From: Staphylococcus equorum
GTDB taxonomy: Bacteria; Bacillota; Bacilli; Staphylococcales; Staphylococcaceae
Reading direction: 5' to 3'
Length of the DNA: 64,000 bases
NCBI RefSeq assembly: GCF_029531845.1
Contig: NZ_JAMBPV010000003.1
Span: 62,001 to 126,000 of the forward strand
Made by a program: the position numbers and the translations under genes. Positions 47,672 to 57,711 of this stretch are shown here, in pieces; the first letter of the stretch is position 1; each line of letters starts with the position of its first letter. The notes beneath the pieces are model-generated. The model ran no database searches and was not told the origin of the DNA. It saw only the letters and a program-made list of their open reading frames with translations.

Positions 47672-48421
47672 ATGACAAAAATACATGAATTTTTCAGTTC
47701 AGCTATTCAGCTCAATTTATATTGGGTTATGATTATAGCTCTGTTTTATATAATTATTCATAATTATCGTAATAAACCGATAAACAGAATTTTAGATATT
47801 TATTTAAATTACATCCCTGTCTTAACACATGAATTCGGGCACATTTTATTCAACAAATTAAGTGGCGGGAAAGCCAAAGATTTAGTTATTGTTGCATCCC
47901 CTACTGAACGTATTGCTACGTCGCAACAAGGGTTCGCTGTCACACAATCAAAAAGTCTCTTCGGTCAATCTATCACTACATTTGGCGGTTATATAATGCC
48001 ACCACTCATGTTATTTTTAGGCTTCTTAGCTATTGAATTTCAATACCCCAGCTTATTTATAAGTGCATATTTAGTTATATTCATTTATTTTTTAGTACTG
48101 ACTTCAAGAAAGATATTACCAATATTGATGGTTATTTTACTTATTGCATTACTCTATTTTTTATTCCAAAGTGATAATCAATTGATGATGTTTTACATTG
48201 TAAGCCTTACGTCTCATTTTATATTGGGTGTCTTATTAGGTGAAGTCTTGCAATCTTCGGTCACTATTTTTAAGCTAACCTTTTCACAGCAGCCTGTATC
48301 TTGGGATGGCAGCACTTTAAAAGAGTTAACACATATCCCTACCTTTATTTACAGCTTAATATGGATAGCGATTAATATCTTCACAATTTATCAATTATTT
48401 CATGGGTACTTTTTCACTTAA
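47672..48421 (+). CDS. M50B-like membrane peptidase
   Basis: The 249-residue protein has a zinc-binding HEFGH motif at residues 53-57 within or next to a membrane helix, six or more hydrophobic segments, and a GGYIMPPLMLFLGF segment. The pattern fits the peptidase M50B-like group. Function is unknown; site-2-protease-like proteolysis is possible. A second metal-ligand motif is not clear. GAGGTAATC precedes the ATG. Confidence 0.8.
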   Translation: MTKIHEFFSSAIQLNLYWVMIIALFYIIIHNYRNKPINRILDIYLNYIPVLTHEFGHILFNKLSGGKAKDLVIVASPTERIATSQQGFAVTQSKSLFGQSITTFGGYIMPPLMLFLGFLAIEFQYPSLFISAYLVIFIYFLVLTSRKILPILMVILLIALLYFLFQSDNQLMMFYIVSLTSHFILGVLLGEVLQSSVTIFKLTFSQQPVSWDGSTLKELTHIPTFIYSLIWIAINIFTIYQLFHGYFFT

Positions 48422-48428
48422 ATTACTG

Positions 48429-48468
48429 AGCTTGAGATGATGTTTCTAACATCTATCTCAAGCTTTTT
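48429..48468 (+). terminator. Terminator of the M50B-like gene
   Basis: AGCTTGAGAT (48429-48438) pairs with ATCTCAAGCT (48455-48464), followed by TTTTATTTTT. Confidence 0.85.
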
Positions 48469-48487
48469 ATTTTTCCAAAATGAAAAA

Positions 48488-48511
48488 AGTGGATGCTAAA
48501 AACCATCCACT
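48488..48511 (-). terminator. Terminator of mntR
   Basis: AGTGGATG and CATCCACT enclose an eight-base loop; on the minus strand TTTTTT follows. Confidence 0.75.
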
Positions 48512-48524
48512 CCAGAAATAACAT

Positions 48525-49169
48525 TTATTTTTCAGCGTAAATATGCGCCGCATTATCATAACTTAAAATTGTCACATTTTCTTCTTTTTGAACGATAATG
48601 ACTTTATTTGTATCATCTTTATTAATAATTTTAATTTCTTCATCAATTAATATATCTTTGCTCGATAGATATATTAATAATTCAGTACGGTCACGAACTC
48701 GTTTAATCGTCACCTTATCATCAGCTTCAAATGAAAGTAAATTCGTTGTATAAAGTTCCTTGTATTTACTATCACGCGGAATCACACCACCATGTGGGCA
48801 AGTGACTGGATAATCCAATAATTTATCCAAACGTTCTACAAACAAATTGGATACTTTGTGTTCTAAAACTTCTGCTTCTTGATGTACTTCTTCCCAATTA
48901 TATTTCAATATTTTTATTAAAAATAATTCTATTAAACGATGACGCTTAATGATATCTAGTGTGTACATCAAACCTTTATCTGAAAGGTGCACACCTTTGT
49001 ATGGTTTTGTTTCAACATACCCAGATTTTTCTAAACGGTGAACCATTTCACTGACTGAAGGTGGTTTGATGTTTAAATATTGGGATAGTGTCTTATTTGA
49101 AACAAAAAAATAATCACCATTGTGCGTTAAAATCGCCTTTAAATAGTCTTCTTTTTCTTCAGTTAGCAT
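48525..49169 (-). CDS. mntR: Manganese-responsive DtxR-family repressor MntR
   Basis: The start is ATG 49169 behind GAGGTGAGATA; an in-frame extension to 49193 has no Shine-Dalgarno. The 214-residue protein has an N-terminal winged helix (LSQYLNIKPPSVSEMVHRLE), a dimerisation helix with metal-ligand residues (EVLEHKVSN, CPHGG), and a C-terminal SH3-like/FeoA domain (about 140-214). In S. aureus MntR (SirR in S. epidermidis) represses mntABC with Mn(II). It is divergent from mntA; the operator lies between them. Confidence 0.92.
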   Translation of the reverse strand: MLTEEKEDYLKAILTHNGDYFFVSNKTLSQYLNIKPPSVSEMVHRLEKSGYVETKPYKGVHLSDKGLMYTLDIIKRHRLIELFLIKILKYNWEEVHQEAEVLEHKVSNLFVERLDKLLDYPVTCPHGGVIPRDSKYKELYTTNLLSFEADDKVTIKRVRDRTELLIYLSSKDILIDEEIKIINKDDTNKVIIVQKEENVTILSYDNAAHIYAEK

Positions 49170-49214
49170 TATCTCACCTCTCAACTCATTCACTTTATTG
49201 TATCACGAATCGAC

Positions 49215-49266
49215 TTGACACGCTAAATCTTCATGGTATATTATAAAATAAATTAGGTTAGCCTAA
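49215..49266 (+). promoter_or_regulatory. mntABC promoter with DtxR/MntR operator
   Basis: A perfect -35 TTGACA (49215-49220) and TATTAT (49239-49244) are 18 bases apart. TTAGGTTAGCCTAA (49253-49266), which matches the core of the DtxR/SirR consensus, sits at the expected transcription start, a repressing position. Confidence 0.8.
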
Positions 49267-49289
49267 AAATATTATTAAGGAGGTCTAAT

Positions 49290-50012
49290 ATGTTAAAAGT
49301 TAAAAATCTAAATCTAACTTTAGGGAATAAGCATGTCTTAGAAGATATTAATCTAAACATCCCCATAAAAGGCGAGATTATTGGCATAATGGGGCCAAAT
49401 GGTGCTGGGAAATCATCATTACTCAAATCTTTTATTGGGGAGTTTAAATCTACTGGGGCCGCACACTTAAACGATGATTATATACATAATTCATTAAAAT
49501 CTATCACTTATATTCCACAAAAAGCACATATTGACTTAGATTTTCCAATTGATGTCGAACATGTTGTTATATCAGGTGCATACAAAGATATTGGTTGGAT
49601 TAAATGGGTAACGTCTGAAACTAAAAAACGGTTAAATCAATTGATGAAAACCTTGGAATTAGAAAGTTTACGTCATCGTCAAATTTCACAGTTAAGTGGC
49701 GGTCAATTACAACGTGTACTTGTCGCTCGTGCACTAATGACCGAAAGTACGCTTTATTTGTTAGATGAGCCCTTTGTTGGTATTGATTTCCATAGTGAAC
49801 AAATTATCATGACACAACTTCAAAAATTGAAAAGTGAAGGTAAGTTACTCTTAATCGTTCATCATGATTTATCAAAAACTGAAGAGTATTTTGATCGTGT
49901 CATACTTCTAAACAAAACAATTCGTTATTTTGGTGACAGTAGTACTGCAATGCTACCGGAAAATTTAAATAATACTTTTTTAAATTCAACCACAAAAATT
50001 GAAACGAATTAA
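49290..50012 (+). CDS. mntA: Manganese ABC transporter ATPase MntA
   Basis: The 240-residue ATPase has Walker A GPNGAGKSS, signature LSGGQLQRVLVA, and Walker B LYLLDEPFVGID, with switch histidine in VHHDL. It energises Mn(II) import with MntB and MntC. AAGGAGG precedes the ATG. mntB begins 26 bases downstream. Manganese uptake supports superoxide dismutase and resistance to calprotectin in S. aureus. Confidence 0.94.
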   Translation: MLKVKNLNLTLGNKHVLEDINLNIPIKGEIIGIMGPNGAGKSSLLKSFIGEFKSTGAAHLNDDYIHNSLKSITYIPQKAHIDLDFPIDVEHVVISGAYKDIGWIKWVTSETKKRLNQLMKTLELESLRHRQISQLSGGQLQRVLVARALMTESTLYLLDEPFVGIDFHSEQIIMTQLQKLKSEGKLLLIVHHDLSKTEEYFDRVILLNKTIRYFGDSSTAMLPENLNNTFLNSTTKIETN

Positions 50013-50038
50013 AACAACAGAAAGGAGATAAATTTATT

Positions 50039-50872
50039 ATGGATTTCTTTCAACATTTACTCGATTATAAATTCTTAAGCAATGCCTTAATTATTTCAAT
50101 CGTAGTAGGAATTGTATGTGGAACAGTTGGCTGTCTCATCGTCCTTAGAGGGCTTTCGTTAATGGGCGATGCCATGAGTCATGCTGTGTTACCTGGCGTA
50201 GCCCTATCTTTTTTATTCGGCATTCCTATGTTTATCGGAGCATTAATTACAGGTATGATTGCCAGCATATTCATTGGCTTTATTACGAAAAATAGTAAAA
50301 CCAAACCAGACGCTGCTATTGGTATTAGTTTCACAGCATTTTTAGCAATGGGTATTATTTTAATCAGTTTGATTAACAGTACAACTGACTTATACCATAT
50401 ATTATTTGGTAATTTGCTCGCTGTAACTCAATCAACATTTTGGTCAACAATTGTTGTTGGCTTGATTGTTATGATATTAATCATTCTATTTTACAGACCG
50501 CTAATGGTCTCAACATTTGATCCAGTATTTAGTCGAATGAGTGGTCTAAACACTACAATAACTCATTATTTTGTAATGCTGTTACTATCACTAGTAACTG
50601 TAGCTAGTATTCAAACTGTAGGCATTATTTTAGTTGTCGCGTTATTAATTACGCCAGCATCAGCAGCATTCTTAATTGCCAAAAAATTACATACAATGAT
50701 GATTATATCAAGTCTTTTTAGTACAGTCAGCGCGATTGTTGGTCTCTATTTTAGCTATCTTTACAATTTACCAAGTGGCGCAACAATAGTACTATGCGCA
50801 TTCTTGATTTACATCGTTACTTTTATACTAAGTAAATTACAAATTTTTAATAAGAAAGGACAAACTATATGA
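50039..50872 (+). CDS. mntB: Manganese ABC transporter permease MntB
   Basis: The 277-residue ABC-3 family permease has eight to nine hydrophobic helices. VLRGLSLMGDAMSHAVLPGV is the diagnostic segment of metal permeases, containing the conserved aspartate and histidine. AAAGGAGATAAAT precedes the ATG. The stop overlaps the mntC start by four bases. Confidence 0.94.
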   Translation: MDFFQHLLDYKFLSNALIISIVVGIVCGTVGCLIVLRGLSLMGDAMSHAVLPGVALSFLFGIPMFIGALITGMIASIFIGFITKNSKTKPDAAIGISFTAFLAMGIILISLINSTTDLYHILFGNLLAVTQSTFWSTIVVGLIVMILIILFYRPLMVSTFDPVFSRMSGLNTTITHYFVMLLLSLVTVASIQTVGIILVVALLITPASAAFLIAKKLHTMMIISSLFSTVSAIVGLYFSYLYNLPSGATIVLCAFLIYIVTFILSKLQIFNKKGQTI

Positions 50873-51801
50873 AAAAAATAATAGCAATTGCACTCGTTTT
50901 CATCCTTTTTTTAAGTGCATGTAGTAATGGGAGCAATGAAAAGAATGAAGCAGCTTCAAATGATAAATTAAAAATTGTTACGACAAATTCAATATTATAC
51001 GATATGGTCAAAAACACTACCGGTGATAATGTTGAAATACATAGCATTGTGCCAATTGGACAAGACCCTCACGAATATGAAGTTAAACCAAAGGATATCA
51101 AAGCATTAACTGATGCAGATATAGTTTTTTATAACGGTTTGAACTTAGAAACTGGAAATGGTTGGTTTGAAAAAGCACTAACTCAAGCCAATAAATCAAC
51201 TAAAGATGATTCCGTAGTAAAACCTTCTGAAAATGTAAAACCTCTATATTTAGAAGGTGGTGAAGGTGACAAATCAAAACAAGATCCACATGCTTGGTTA
51301 AGTTTAGACAATGGCATTAAATATGTTGAAACAATCCAAGATACATTATTAAAACATGATAAAAATCATAATGATGAAATAAAAGCTCAAAGTGAAAAGT
51401 ACATTGGAGAATTAGAACAACTTAATAAAGAAAGTCATGATAAATTCAATGATATTCCTAAAGAGCAACGCGCAATGATCACAAGTGAAGGTGCCTTCAA
51501 ATATTTCTCTAAACAATATGACATCAAACCTGGTTATATTTGGGAAATTAATACTGAAAAACAAGGTACACCTGAGCAAATGAAACAAGCCGTTCAATTC
51601 GTAAAAGATAATAATTTGAAACATTTACTTGTTGAAACGAGCGTTGATAAGAAAAGTATGCAAAGCTTAAGTGAAGAAACGAAAAAAGACATCTTTGGCG
51701 AAGTATTTACTGATTCAATCGGTGAAAAAGGATCTAAAGGTGATTCTTACTACAATATGATGAAAGAAAATATCGAAACAGTACATGGTAGCATGGAATA
51801 A
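50869..51801 (+). CDS. mntC: Manganese-binding lipoprotein MntC
   Basis: The 310-residue lipoprotein has a signal peptide with lipobox LSAC (Cys18). The cluster A-I metal-binding fold shows DPHEYEVKP (His ligand), DPHAWLSLDN (second His), the glutamate region SEGAFKYFS, and a late aspartate in FTDSIGEKG. It captures Mn(II) on the cell surface. It is the last gene of mntABC; a structured 3' region follows. Confidence 0.94.
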   Translation: MKKIIAIALVFILFLSACSNGSNEKNEAASNDKLKIVTTNSILYDMVKNTTGDNVEIHSIVPIGQDPHEYEVKPKDIKALTDADIVFYNGLNLETGNGWFEKALTQANKSTKDDSVVKPSENVKPLYLEGGEGDKSKQDPHAWLSLDNGIKYVETIQDTLLKHDKNHNDEIKAQSEKYIGELEQLNKESHDKFNDIPKEQRAMITSEGAFKYFSKQYDIKPGYIWEINTEKQGTPEQMKQAVQFVKDNNLKHLLVETSVDKKSMQSLSEETKKDIFGEVFTDSIGEKGSKGDSYYNMMKENIETVHGSME

Positions 51802-51906
51802 ATTAATAGGCTATTTAACCTAGTTATAGGTGAATAGCCCCATGTCGTTCGTTACCCTCCTTATAACGTACGGCATGGTGGTATTCAAGCCTTAAATCAT
51901 CTCCTT

Positions 51907-51949
51907 AGCTCCATCAATGGTAGTTCCTCCCCCATTGATGGAGCTTTTT
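51907..51949 (+). terminator. First mntABC terminator, with C-rich loop
   Basis: A perfect 14-base stem (AGCTCCATCAATGG) with an 11-base loop containing TTCCTCCC is followed by TTTTA. A second terminator hairpin follows at 51951-51984. Confidence 0.85.
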
Positions 51950-51950
51950 A

Positions 51951-51984
51951 AAACACCTTCACACTTTAGTGTTTAGGTGTTTTT
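51951..51984 (+). terminator. Second mntABC terminator
   Basis: AAACACCT and AGGTGTTT enclose an inner ACACT/AGTGT stem; TTTTT follows. Confidence 0.8.
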
Positions 51985-51985
51985 A

Positions 51986-52194
51986 TGCATAAAGACTTAA
52001 TTTCCAATTCATTCGGATTAGTAAGTCTTATGCATATGCTTCAGCGTATGTGATCACTAAAATACCGTAGGCGTTTCTTTCCTAATTGGACGATTTTAAA
52101 TAGAAAAGCACCAATCTATTAGAAACTAATAGATTGGTGCCCTTAAATTTGAGAATGAGATATCTATGTCCCAGAATCAGCAAGAAAATATTCA
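51986..52194. terminator. Hairpins between mntC region and the CPA1 gene
   Basis: TGCATAAAGACTTA/TAAGTCTTATGCA (51987-52034) has a long loop. GCACCAATCTATTA/TAATAGATTGGTGC (52108-52140) is a perfect stem with a five-base loop and probably terminates the CPA1 gene. The TTGAGAATGAGA that follows resembles sequence after the hairpin at 20524. No gene is seen. Confidence 0.65.
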
Positions 52195-54243
52195 TTAATC
52201 AGTTAAACTATCTACAATAATCATTTCGTCATAATTTATTGCTTCACGTATTTTTAAAGCAGTAACTTCACTTACCTCTTCATCTTCGACTAGTTGGTTC
52301 AACACACGGCGTTGTTCTTTAAGCGCCGTTAATTTAATTTTTGTTATCGAATTCTCATTTTTTGCATTAAAGAAATTAGACGGCGTTAAGTTATCTATAC
52401 GTATAAGATAACTATCACAAATCATACCTACTTCTAATTTATTATCTTCAGTTGTTTCTTTAGCTAAACGACTTACGACACGATAATGTACCGTACGCAT
52501 AACATTAGAAATTTCTCGCAAGTTGTCGATGATGGATAATGAAGTAGCTGCATTGGTCTTAACTTTACGTTTAATTCTTCGTTTTAAAATCATTGCTCTA
52601 AGTTCAACCTTAATACGTTGAATTAAAGAAGCTTGCTTATAGACTTGCGTACGTTCTGAATAACGCATATAGTTTTCTAAAACATTAGATGTAATATCTC
52701 CATTTTCTACTAAACTATTTAATGTATTATTTTCAACAGCAAATGCAATATTTTGTAGCCTTTGAAGTTCCTTCGTATTTTCATCTTCATTTTCTACAGT
52801 TCTTAAAAACGCTAATTTTTCATGATAATCTTTGATTACATTACCATATTGAAAACTAGATTCTACAGAAGACATTTGATTTAAATTATCAATGACTTTT
52901 TCTAATATTAAAACACGCGCCTGTTTGAAACTCATTCCTTTTTGTTTCGGTTTTTCAGCATTTGGTGTAACTAATGGTAAGATAAATTGTGCAACAATCA
53001 AACTAATAATTACCATTCCAGATGCTATAAAAAGCAAATCATCCCTAAAAACAAAAGAATGATGATCTGCTAACACATACGGTAAAGTTAAGGCAATTGC
53101 TAACGAAATGGTTCCATGAACACCACACACTGTCATGACAAATGCATACATGCCTCGTTTCGGAGGTGCTTCTGTCGATTTTTCATTTTCTTCATTATAA
53201 GAAATCATTTTTTGGAATGGACTGATTGGTAAGTAAAAGTAAGGATATAGTATGAACACCCATAAAAATCTAAATAAATATATCGCAAGTGCAATTAAAC
53301 AAGTAACGACAATTAAGAAAATTAAATTATGTGGTTCGTTTTCTATAATTCTTCCCACTACTTCAGGTATTAAATATCCTAAAATAGAAAATACAAAACC
53401 ATTTAATGCATAGCCTAATATATTCCAGGTATGGTTATAACTCATTTGCAATCTCGTACGTGCTTGCGCAATACGATCACGTTCAAAACCATGTACTAAA
53501 CCTGCAACTACAGCGGCAATGATACCTGAAGCATGAAACATTTCTGCCACTATATACGTCACAAACGGTGTAACAAGTTGTATAAATGTGAACATATTAA
53601 TATTTTCAATACCACGTCTAGATAGCGTCACTCTAAATCTTACTAAAGCTACACCAATAAGAAGCCCAACAACAAAACCACCTATTGAAGAAACAAGAAA
53701 TTGTTCAACAGCATGCGTCACTGAAAACGCACCTGTAACAAGTGCTGCTACAGCAATTTTAAAAGATATGATACCCGCAGCATCATTTAAAAGTGATTCA
53801 CCCTCTAAAATTGTCATAGATCCTTTAGGTAGCACTTTCCCGTTCGTAATAGCTTGAACCGCAACAGCATCTGTAGGACATAATATAGCAGCAAGCGCAA
53901 AAGCTGCAGCCATTGGTAATTCAGGCCAAATCCAATGAACAAAAAGTCCTACTACAATCACAGTAGTAATGACTAAACCTAATGCCATCATCAGCACTGG
54001 TTTAATATAACGTCTTAAGTGAACACGCGAAACCTTAACCCCTTCAACAAACAGTAACGGTGCAATTAATGCAACCATAAATAATTCTGAATCAAAATGA
54101 AGTTCAACAGGCACAGGTATTACATACACCAACATCCCGAGTATAATTTGAATGAAGGCTAAAGGCACTTTCGGTATAAAAATGTGCACAAGTGAGCTAA
54201 CGATAACAAGCGCTAAAAAAATTAGTATCGTCTCAAATATTTG
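52195..54243 (-). CDS. CPA1-family Na+/H+ antiporter
   Basis: The start is TTG 54243 (QIFETILIFLALVIV), five bases after GAGGTG; an in-frame TTG at 54264 overlaps the Shine-Dalgarno. The 682-residue protein has a transport domain of about 12 helices (residues 1-420), with LAAILCPTDAVAVQAI and GESLLNDAAGIISF carrying the conserved aspartates, and a long cytosolic C-terminal tail (about 250 residues, helical) likely regulatory. Sodium, potassium or lithium exchange cannot be distinguished. It is alone, convergent with mntABC. Confidence 0.9.
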   Translation of the reverse strand, partial: QIFETILIFLALVIVSSLVHIFIPKVPLAFIQIILGMLVYVIPVPVELHFDSELFMVALIAPLLFVEGVKVSRVHLRRYIKPVLMMALGLVITTVIVVGLFVHWIWPELPMAAAFALAAILCPTDAVAVQAITNGKVLPKGSMTILEGESLLNDAAGIISFKIAVAALVTGAFSVTHAVEQFLVSSIGGFVVGLLIGVALVRFRVTLSRRGIENINMFTFIQLVTPFVTYIVAEMFHASGIIAAVVAGLVHGFERDRIAQARTRLQMSYNHTWNILGYALNGFVFSILGYLIPEVVGRIIENEPHNLIFLIVVTCLIALAIYLFRFLWVFILYPYFYLPISPFQKMISYNEENEKSTEAPPKRGMYAFVMTVCGVHGTISLAIALTLPYVLADHHSFVFRDDLLFIASGMVIISLIVAQFILPLVTPNAEKPKQKGMSFKQARVLILEKVIDNLNQMSSVESSFQYGNVIKDYHEKLAFLRTVENEDENTKELQRLQNIAFAVENNTLNSLVENGDITSNVLENYMRYSERTQVYKQASLIQRIKVELRAMILKRRIKRKVKTNAATSLSIIDNLREISNVMRTVHYRVVSRLAKETTEDNKLEVGMICDSYLIRIDNLTPSNFFNAKNENSITKIKLTALKEQRRVLNQLVEDEEVSEVTALKIREAINYDEMIIVDSLTD

Positions 54244-54605
54244 CAAGGTTTCACCTCTTTTCAACTTAATTATTTTTCATAATTGTTGAGGTTGAAACAA
54301 TAAATAATATCGTTTTTAAATGAACATACTGTGTCTCAAACTCTTACACCCTAATAACAAATAGTGTGATCCCTTTTAACTATTTGATTAATTATTTTAA
54401 AATTAACACAATTACAAATATATATTATTTTATCATTTTTTTACCATTACCTTAAACGTATTACACTTGAAAAGTTAAATTTTGTTTTTTATCTTCTAAT
54501 ATATAGTCTCATACCTTATTAAATAGTGTCGTATAATTTAATACTAAAATCACAATAGAATGCATATGCAAAATGGGTCTGGTACATTAGTTGCTCTAGA
54601 CAATA
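54244..54605. other. Spacer between the CPA1 gene and mnhG2
   Basis: AT-rich promoter region of the CPA1 gene. No further gene or regulatory motif is visible. Confidence 0.4.
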
Positions 54606-54651
54606 AAAAATGATGATTTCTACTTTGTTTTAAGTAGAAATCATCATTTTT
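54606..54651 (-). terminator. Terminator of the mnh2 operon
   Basis: AAAAATGATGATTTCTACTT and its perfect complement form a 20-base stem with a six-base loop, with T tracts in both directions. Confidence 0.88.
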
Positions 54652-54666
54652 AAATATTAATATATA

Positions 54667-55113
54667 TTAGTAATCCTGTTCTTTTTCGTATGTTTTGCGT
54701 CTACGTTCTTCACGATCTTCTGCACGTTTTTTTAACATATCAAATGTATTATTTTCTTTAGAACTCAATAATATATTGGTTTGTCTTGGTGCATCACTTT
54801 TACGATACATGTAAGCACCTGTACGGTAGGCGGCACGTGATATTAAGTGCCCTCCGACTGGCGATGTTAAATTAATAAACACCAATGCCAAAATAAGTCG
54901 CACGCTTAAATAACCTTGTGAAGAAATAAAATAGATAATAACACCTACAAGTGTCAATAATACTGAAAGTGTAGAACTTTTAGTCGATGCGTGACTTCGT
55001 AAAAACACATCTTGGAATTTAATTAAGCCTATTGCACTTATTAATGCAATAATACTTCCTAAAAACATCATAAATGCTGCTATTAAATTAACGATTTCGC
55101 TTGTTATTTGCAT
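54667..55113 (-). CDS. mnhG2: Mnh2 antiporter subunit G
   Basis: The 148-residue protein has three helices ([19 protein letters not shown] and two more) and the family segment [19 protein letters not shown], followed by [17 protein letters not shown]. The basic C-terminal tail ([19 protein letters not shown]) is cytosolic. It is the last gene of mnhABCDEFG2 and overlaps mnhF2 by 26 bases. Confidence 0.94.
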   Translation of the reverse strand: MQITSEIVNLIAAFMMFLGSIIALISAIGLIKFQDVFLRSHASTKSSTLSVLLTLVGVIIYFISSQGYLSVRLILALVFINLTSPVGGHLISRAAYRTGAYMYRKSDAPRQTNILLSSKENNTFDMLKKRAEDREERRRKTYEKEQDY

Positions 55114-55390
55114 TGAAGACGTGCCCCCCTTCTATAAATCTAGAAATTGACACGGTACTTACAAATGAAATGATAGCGATTAGTAAGATTGAATCAAGGA
55201 ATGAGAACGTACCAAAGACGATACTGAGCATACCTACCATGGACATAAGTATTGCACTTGCAGTATCAAAAGCAACCACTCTATCAGCAGTCGTTGGCCC
55301 TTTAATCAATCTAAATAAAGTTAATAATAATGCAATTCCAAACAAAATCAGCGCACTTGTAATGAAAAAATCAATAAGGGATCCTATCAT
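55088..55390 (-). CDS. mnhF2: Mnh2 antiporter subunit F
   Basis: The 100-residue protein has three helices with the MrpF pattern: [21 protein letters not shown] and [20 protein letters not shown]. Starts overlap mnhE2's end by four bases. The subunit is needed for assembly of the Mrp/Mnh complex. Confidence 0.94.
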   Translation of the reverse strand: MIGSLIDFFITSALILFGIALLLTLFRLIKGPTTADRVVAFDTASAILMSMVGMLSIVFGTFSFLDSILLIAIISFVSTVSISRFIEGGHVFNANNKRNR

Positions 55391-55869
55391 TCTGCCACCT
55401 CCAATATGAGTCCTTCATATTGTCTTATACTTTTTAGCAATTTTTGCTTTTCTTTATCTGAGACATCAATTGCATGTATAAAGAACTTTTGTTTTTCTTT
55501 TGAAATTCTTATAACTGTTGAACCAGGCGTTATAATAATCAAAATTGTTAAAAAGCTAACTTCCCAATCACTACTTAATGTTGTTTCATAAGTTACTAAA
55601 CCTGGGTTTAAATCCTTAGTTTTGAATAAAATGTAATTAATTGTCGTCATGCTAGATGTGACTAATTGGTATAAATAAACGGCTAAAAATTTAATCGTTA
55701 CCCAAACTTTTTTTAAATAAAATTGCTGTCCGAAAAAGCGATGCAAAATATAGATAACTATCAAACCAATAAGGTAGCCTGAGGAGAATGTCGATGCTTT
55801 AAAAGATTCTTCGTCTTGAAAAAGCACCCATAAAAAAGCAATGACAATGTTAAGCAAGACTTGTTGCAT
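55387..55869 (-). CDS. mnhE2: Mnh2 antiporter subunit E
   Basis: The 160-residue protein has three N-terminal helices and the MrpE motif [24 protein letters not shown] segment ([16 protein letters not shown]), then a cytosolic C terminus ([17 protein letters not shown]). It overlaps mnhD2's stop by one base and mnhF2's start by four. It is part of the seven-subunit cation/proton antiporter. Confidence 0.94.
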   Translation of the reverse strand: MQQVLLNIVIAFLWVLFQDEESFKASTFSSGYLIGLIVIYILHRFFGQQFYLKKVWVTIKFLAVYLYQLVTSSMTTINYILFKTKDLNPGLVTYETTLSSDWEVSFLTILIIITPGSTVIRISKEKQKFFIHAIDVSDKEKQKLLKSIRQYEGLILEVAE

Positions 55870-57374
55870 TATTTATCCTCCTTCACTAAATGGGGATTAA
55901 CCATTTTTCCATATAGTCCATCATCCATATTTAAATGTGTCGCATTATCTGTCACTTTGAAAATCAATGGCGCCGCAAGTCCCATAGCTAGTATCACTGC
56001 TGTCAATATCCCAATGAGACCTTTACGATACGTCGGAATTTTTTTAAATGCTGTTTCTTCAGCTTTCTTCTCATTACCCAGATACATCGTAAAGAAGATT
56101 CTGAACAAGCTAAACATTGCAATTAAACTTGTAATTATCATTAAAGCTAAGCCAATATAATTACCGTTTTCTATAGCACCTTTAAAAATGAATACTTTAC
56201 CAGGGAAACCACTAAATGGCGGTACGCCTCCGACAGCTAAAATCATAACTACAAAAGCTACACCAAAGAATGGTTCTTGTTTCGCTAGACCATTTAAATT
56301 TCGATATTGTCTGTATCCAGTAATATACACTAAACTACCAATAATAAAGAATAGCAGTGTCTTAACGACAATGTCATTAGCTAAGTAGAAAATAGCGCCA
56401 TTGACACCAGCGTAGGTATTTGATCCTAACCCTAATATGATAAATCCAATTGAAAGTATAACTTGATACGCTGCAATCTTTTTAATATCACGATAAGCCA
56501 GTACGCCAAATGCTCCAATCAGCATTGTAATACAAGCTAAAAATACCAGTAATGGATGCGTAATACCTTCATGACCATCAAAGATCAATGTAAAGAAACG
56601 AATTAGCGCATATGCCCCTACTTTAGTCATTAATGCTGCAAAAAGTGCTGCAAGTTCTGTATTTAAAACTGCATATGCTTTAGGTAACCACATAAAGAGT
56701 ACTAATGCTGCCTTAGCACCAAATGCAATTAGAAAGACCATAGACACAATCGTTATAGCGCTTTTGTCATTCATCTCATTCAATCGCTGTGCTACAAGGC
56801 CAAAGTTTAACGTACCTGTGAGTTTATACAGCAACCCAATACCTAAAAGTAACAACCACGAACCAAGTATATTAAGTACCACGTAAATAATCGCTGCACG
56901 CAATTGCTCCACTGATTGTCCTAAGGTGATTAGTACGAATGATGCCAACAACATAACTTCAAACATGACATATATATTGAATAAGTCAGCCGTTAAGAAT
57001 GAGCCTATAACACCTACAGTTAAGAATAAGATGAAACTTGGTAGGTAATAACGTATTGCTCTTTTCTCTGTTCTACCAAAGCCATAAGCCATTATTAACG
57101 TAACAACGAAACTGGATGTAGTAACCATCAATAAACTTAATGAATCACCAACAAATTGAATACCAAAAGGTGCTTCCCACCCTCCAAAATCTAAGGCAAT
57201 GGGTTTGTTATACATTACGTGAATCAATAGGAATAATGAAATAACTGTTGTAACAGCCATCGTCCCAATTGAAAACATTCGAGACAATCTACTATGTGTA
57301 CGGATGAAGACAAGGGCTAATGCACAAACTGCTGGAAGAAGTAATGGTAGTATTAATAAATTACTCATTAGCAT
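55869..57374 (-). CDS. mnhD2: Mnh2 antiporter subunit D
   Basis: The 501-residue protein is a homologue of complex I NuoM/NuoN, with about 14 helices. [20 protein letters not shown] has the conserved glutamate of the proton channel, and [20 protein letters not shown] the conserved lysine. The start is uncertain: ATG 57374 is chosen, ten bases after GAGGTG; GTG 57386, ATG 57383 and ATG 57368 are alternatives. It overlaps mnhC2. Confidence 0.93.
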   Translation of the reverse strand: MLMSNLLILPLLLPAVCALALVFIRTHSRLSRMFSIGTMAVTTVISLFLLIHVMYNKPIALDFGGWEAPFGIQFVGDSLSLLMVTTSSFVVTLIMAYGFGRTEKRAIRYYLPSFILFLTVGVIGSFLTADLFNIYVMFEVMLLASFVLITLGQSVEQLRAAIIYVVLNILGSWLLLLGIGLLYKLTGTLNFGLVAQRLNEMNDKSAITIVSMVFLIAFGAKAALVLFMWLPKAYAVLNTELAALFAALMTKVGAYALIRFFTLIFDGHEGITHPLLVFLACITMLIGAFGVLAYRDIKKIAAYQVILSIGFIILGLGSNTYAGVNGAIFYLANDIVVKTLLFFIIGSLVYITGYRQYRNLNGLAKQEPFFGVAFVVMILAVGGVPPFSGFPGKVFIFKGAIENGNYIGLALMIITSLIAMFSLFRIFFTMYLGNEKKAEETAFKKIPTYRKGLIGILTAVILAMGLAAPLIFKVTDNATHLNMDDGLYGKMVNPHLVKEDK

Positions 57375-57711
57375 CGTCGTCATCACCTCTCAATACATCG
57401 ATTTCATCTTCTTTTGTTACACGATACGTTCTATATACAAGTACTAATAAAAAAGCTGTCATTGCAAATCCGATTACAATCGCCGTTAACACAATTGCCT
57501 GTAATAAAGGATCAACAAAGTTTTTACTACCTTCTCCAATCAAAGGTTCAACCATATTCTTTCCATATTGACCCATGCTCATAATAATTAAATTGCCAGC
57601 ATGTGTGTAAATAGAAATACCTATAACGATTCTTATTAAATTGACTGATAATATCATGTACGTTCCGATAAATATTAAGAAGCCAATAACCATTAATAAT
57701 ATAAGATTCAT
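57361..57711 (-). CDS. mnhC2: Mnh2 antiporter subunit C
   Basis: The 116-residue NuoK homologue has three helices. [20 protein letters not shown] and [15 protein letters not shown] are the family hallmarks, and [20 protein letters not shown] carries the conserved segment of helix 3. It overlaps mnhB2 by four bases. Confidence 0.95.
   Translation of the reverse strand: MNLILLMVIGFLIFIGTYMILSVNLIRIVIGISIYTHAGNLIIMSMGQYGKNMVEPLIGEGSKNFVDPLLQAIVLTAIVIGFAMTAFLLVLVYRTYRVTKEDEIDVLRGDDDDANE

Larger units (their letters stand above)
51802..51990 (+). ncRNA. Structured 3' region of mntABC, RsaC-like
   Basis: In S. aureus the RNA RsaC is released from the 3' untranslated region of mntABC. Here the same position holds four stem-loops: GGCTATT/AATAGCC (51809-51839), CATGTCG.../CGGCATG (51841-51877), AGCTCCATCAATGG/CCATTGATGGAGCT (51907-51945) with a C-rich TTCCTCCC loop, and AAACACCT/AGGTGTTT (51951-51982). 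The last two end in T tracts. The C-rich loop could pair with Shine-Dalgarno sequences. The 5' end is unknown; the assignment rests on position and structure. Confidence 0.6.
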
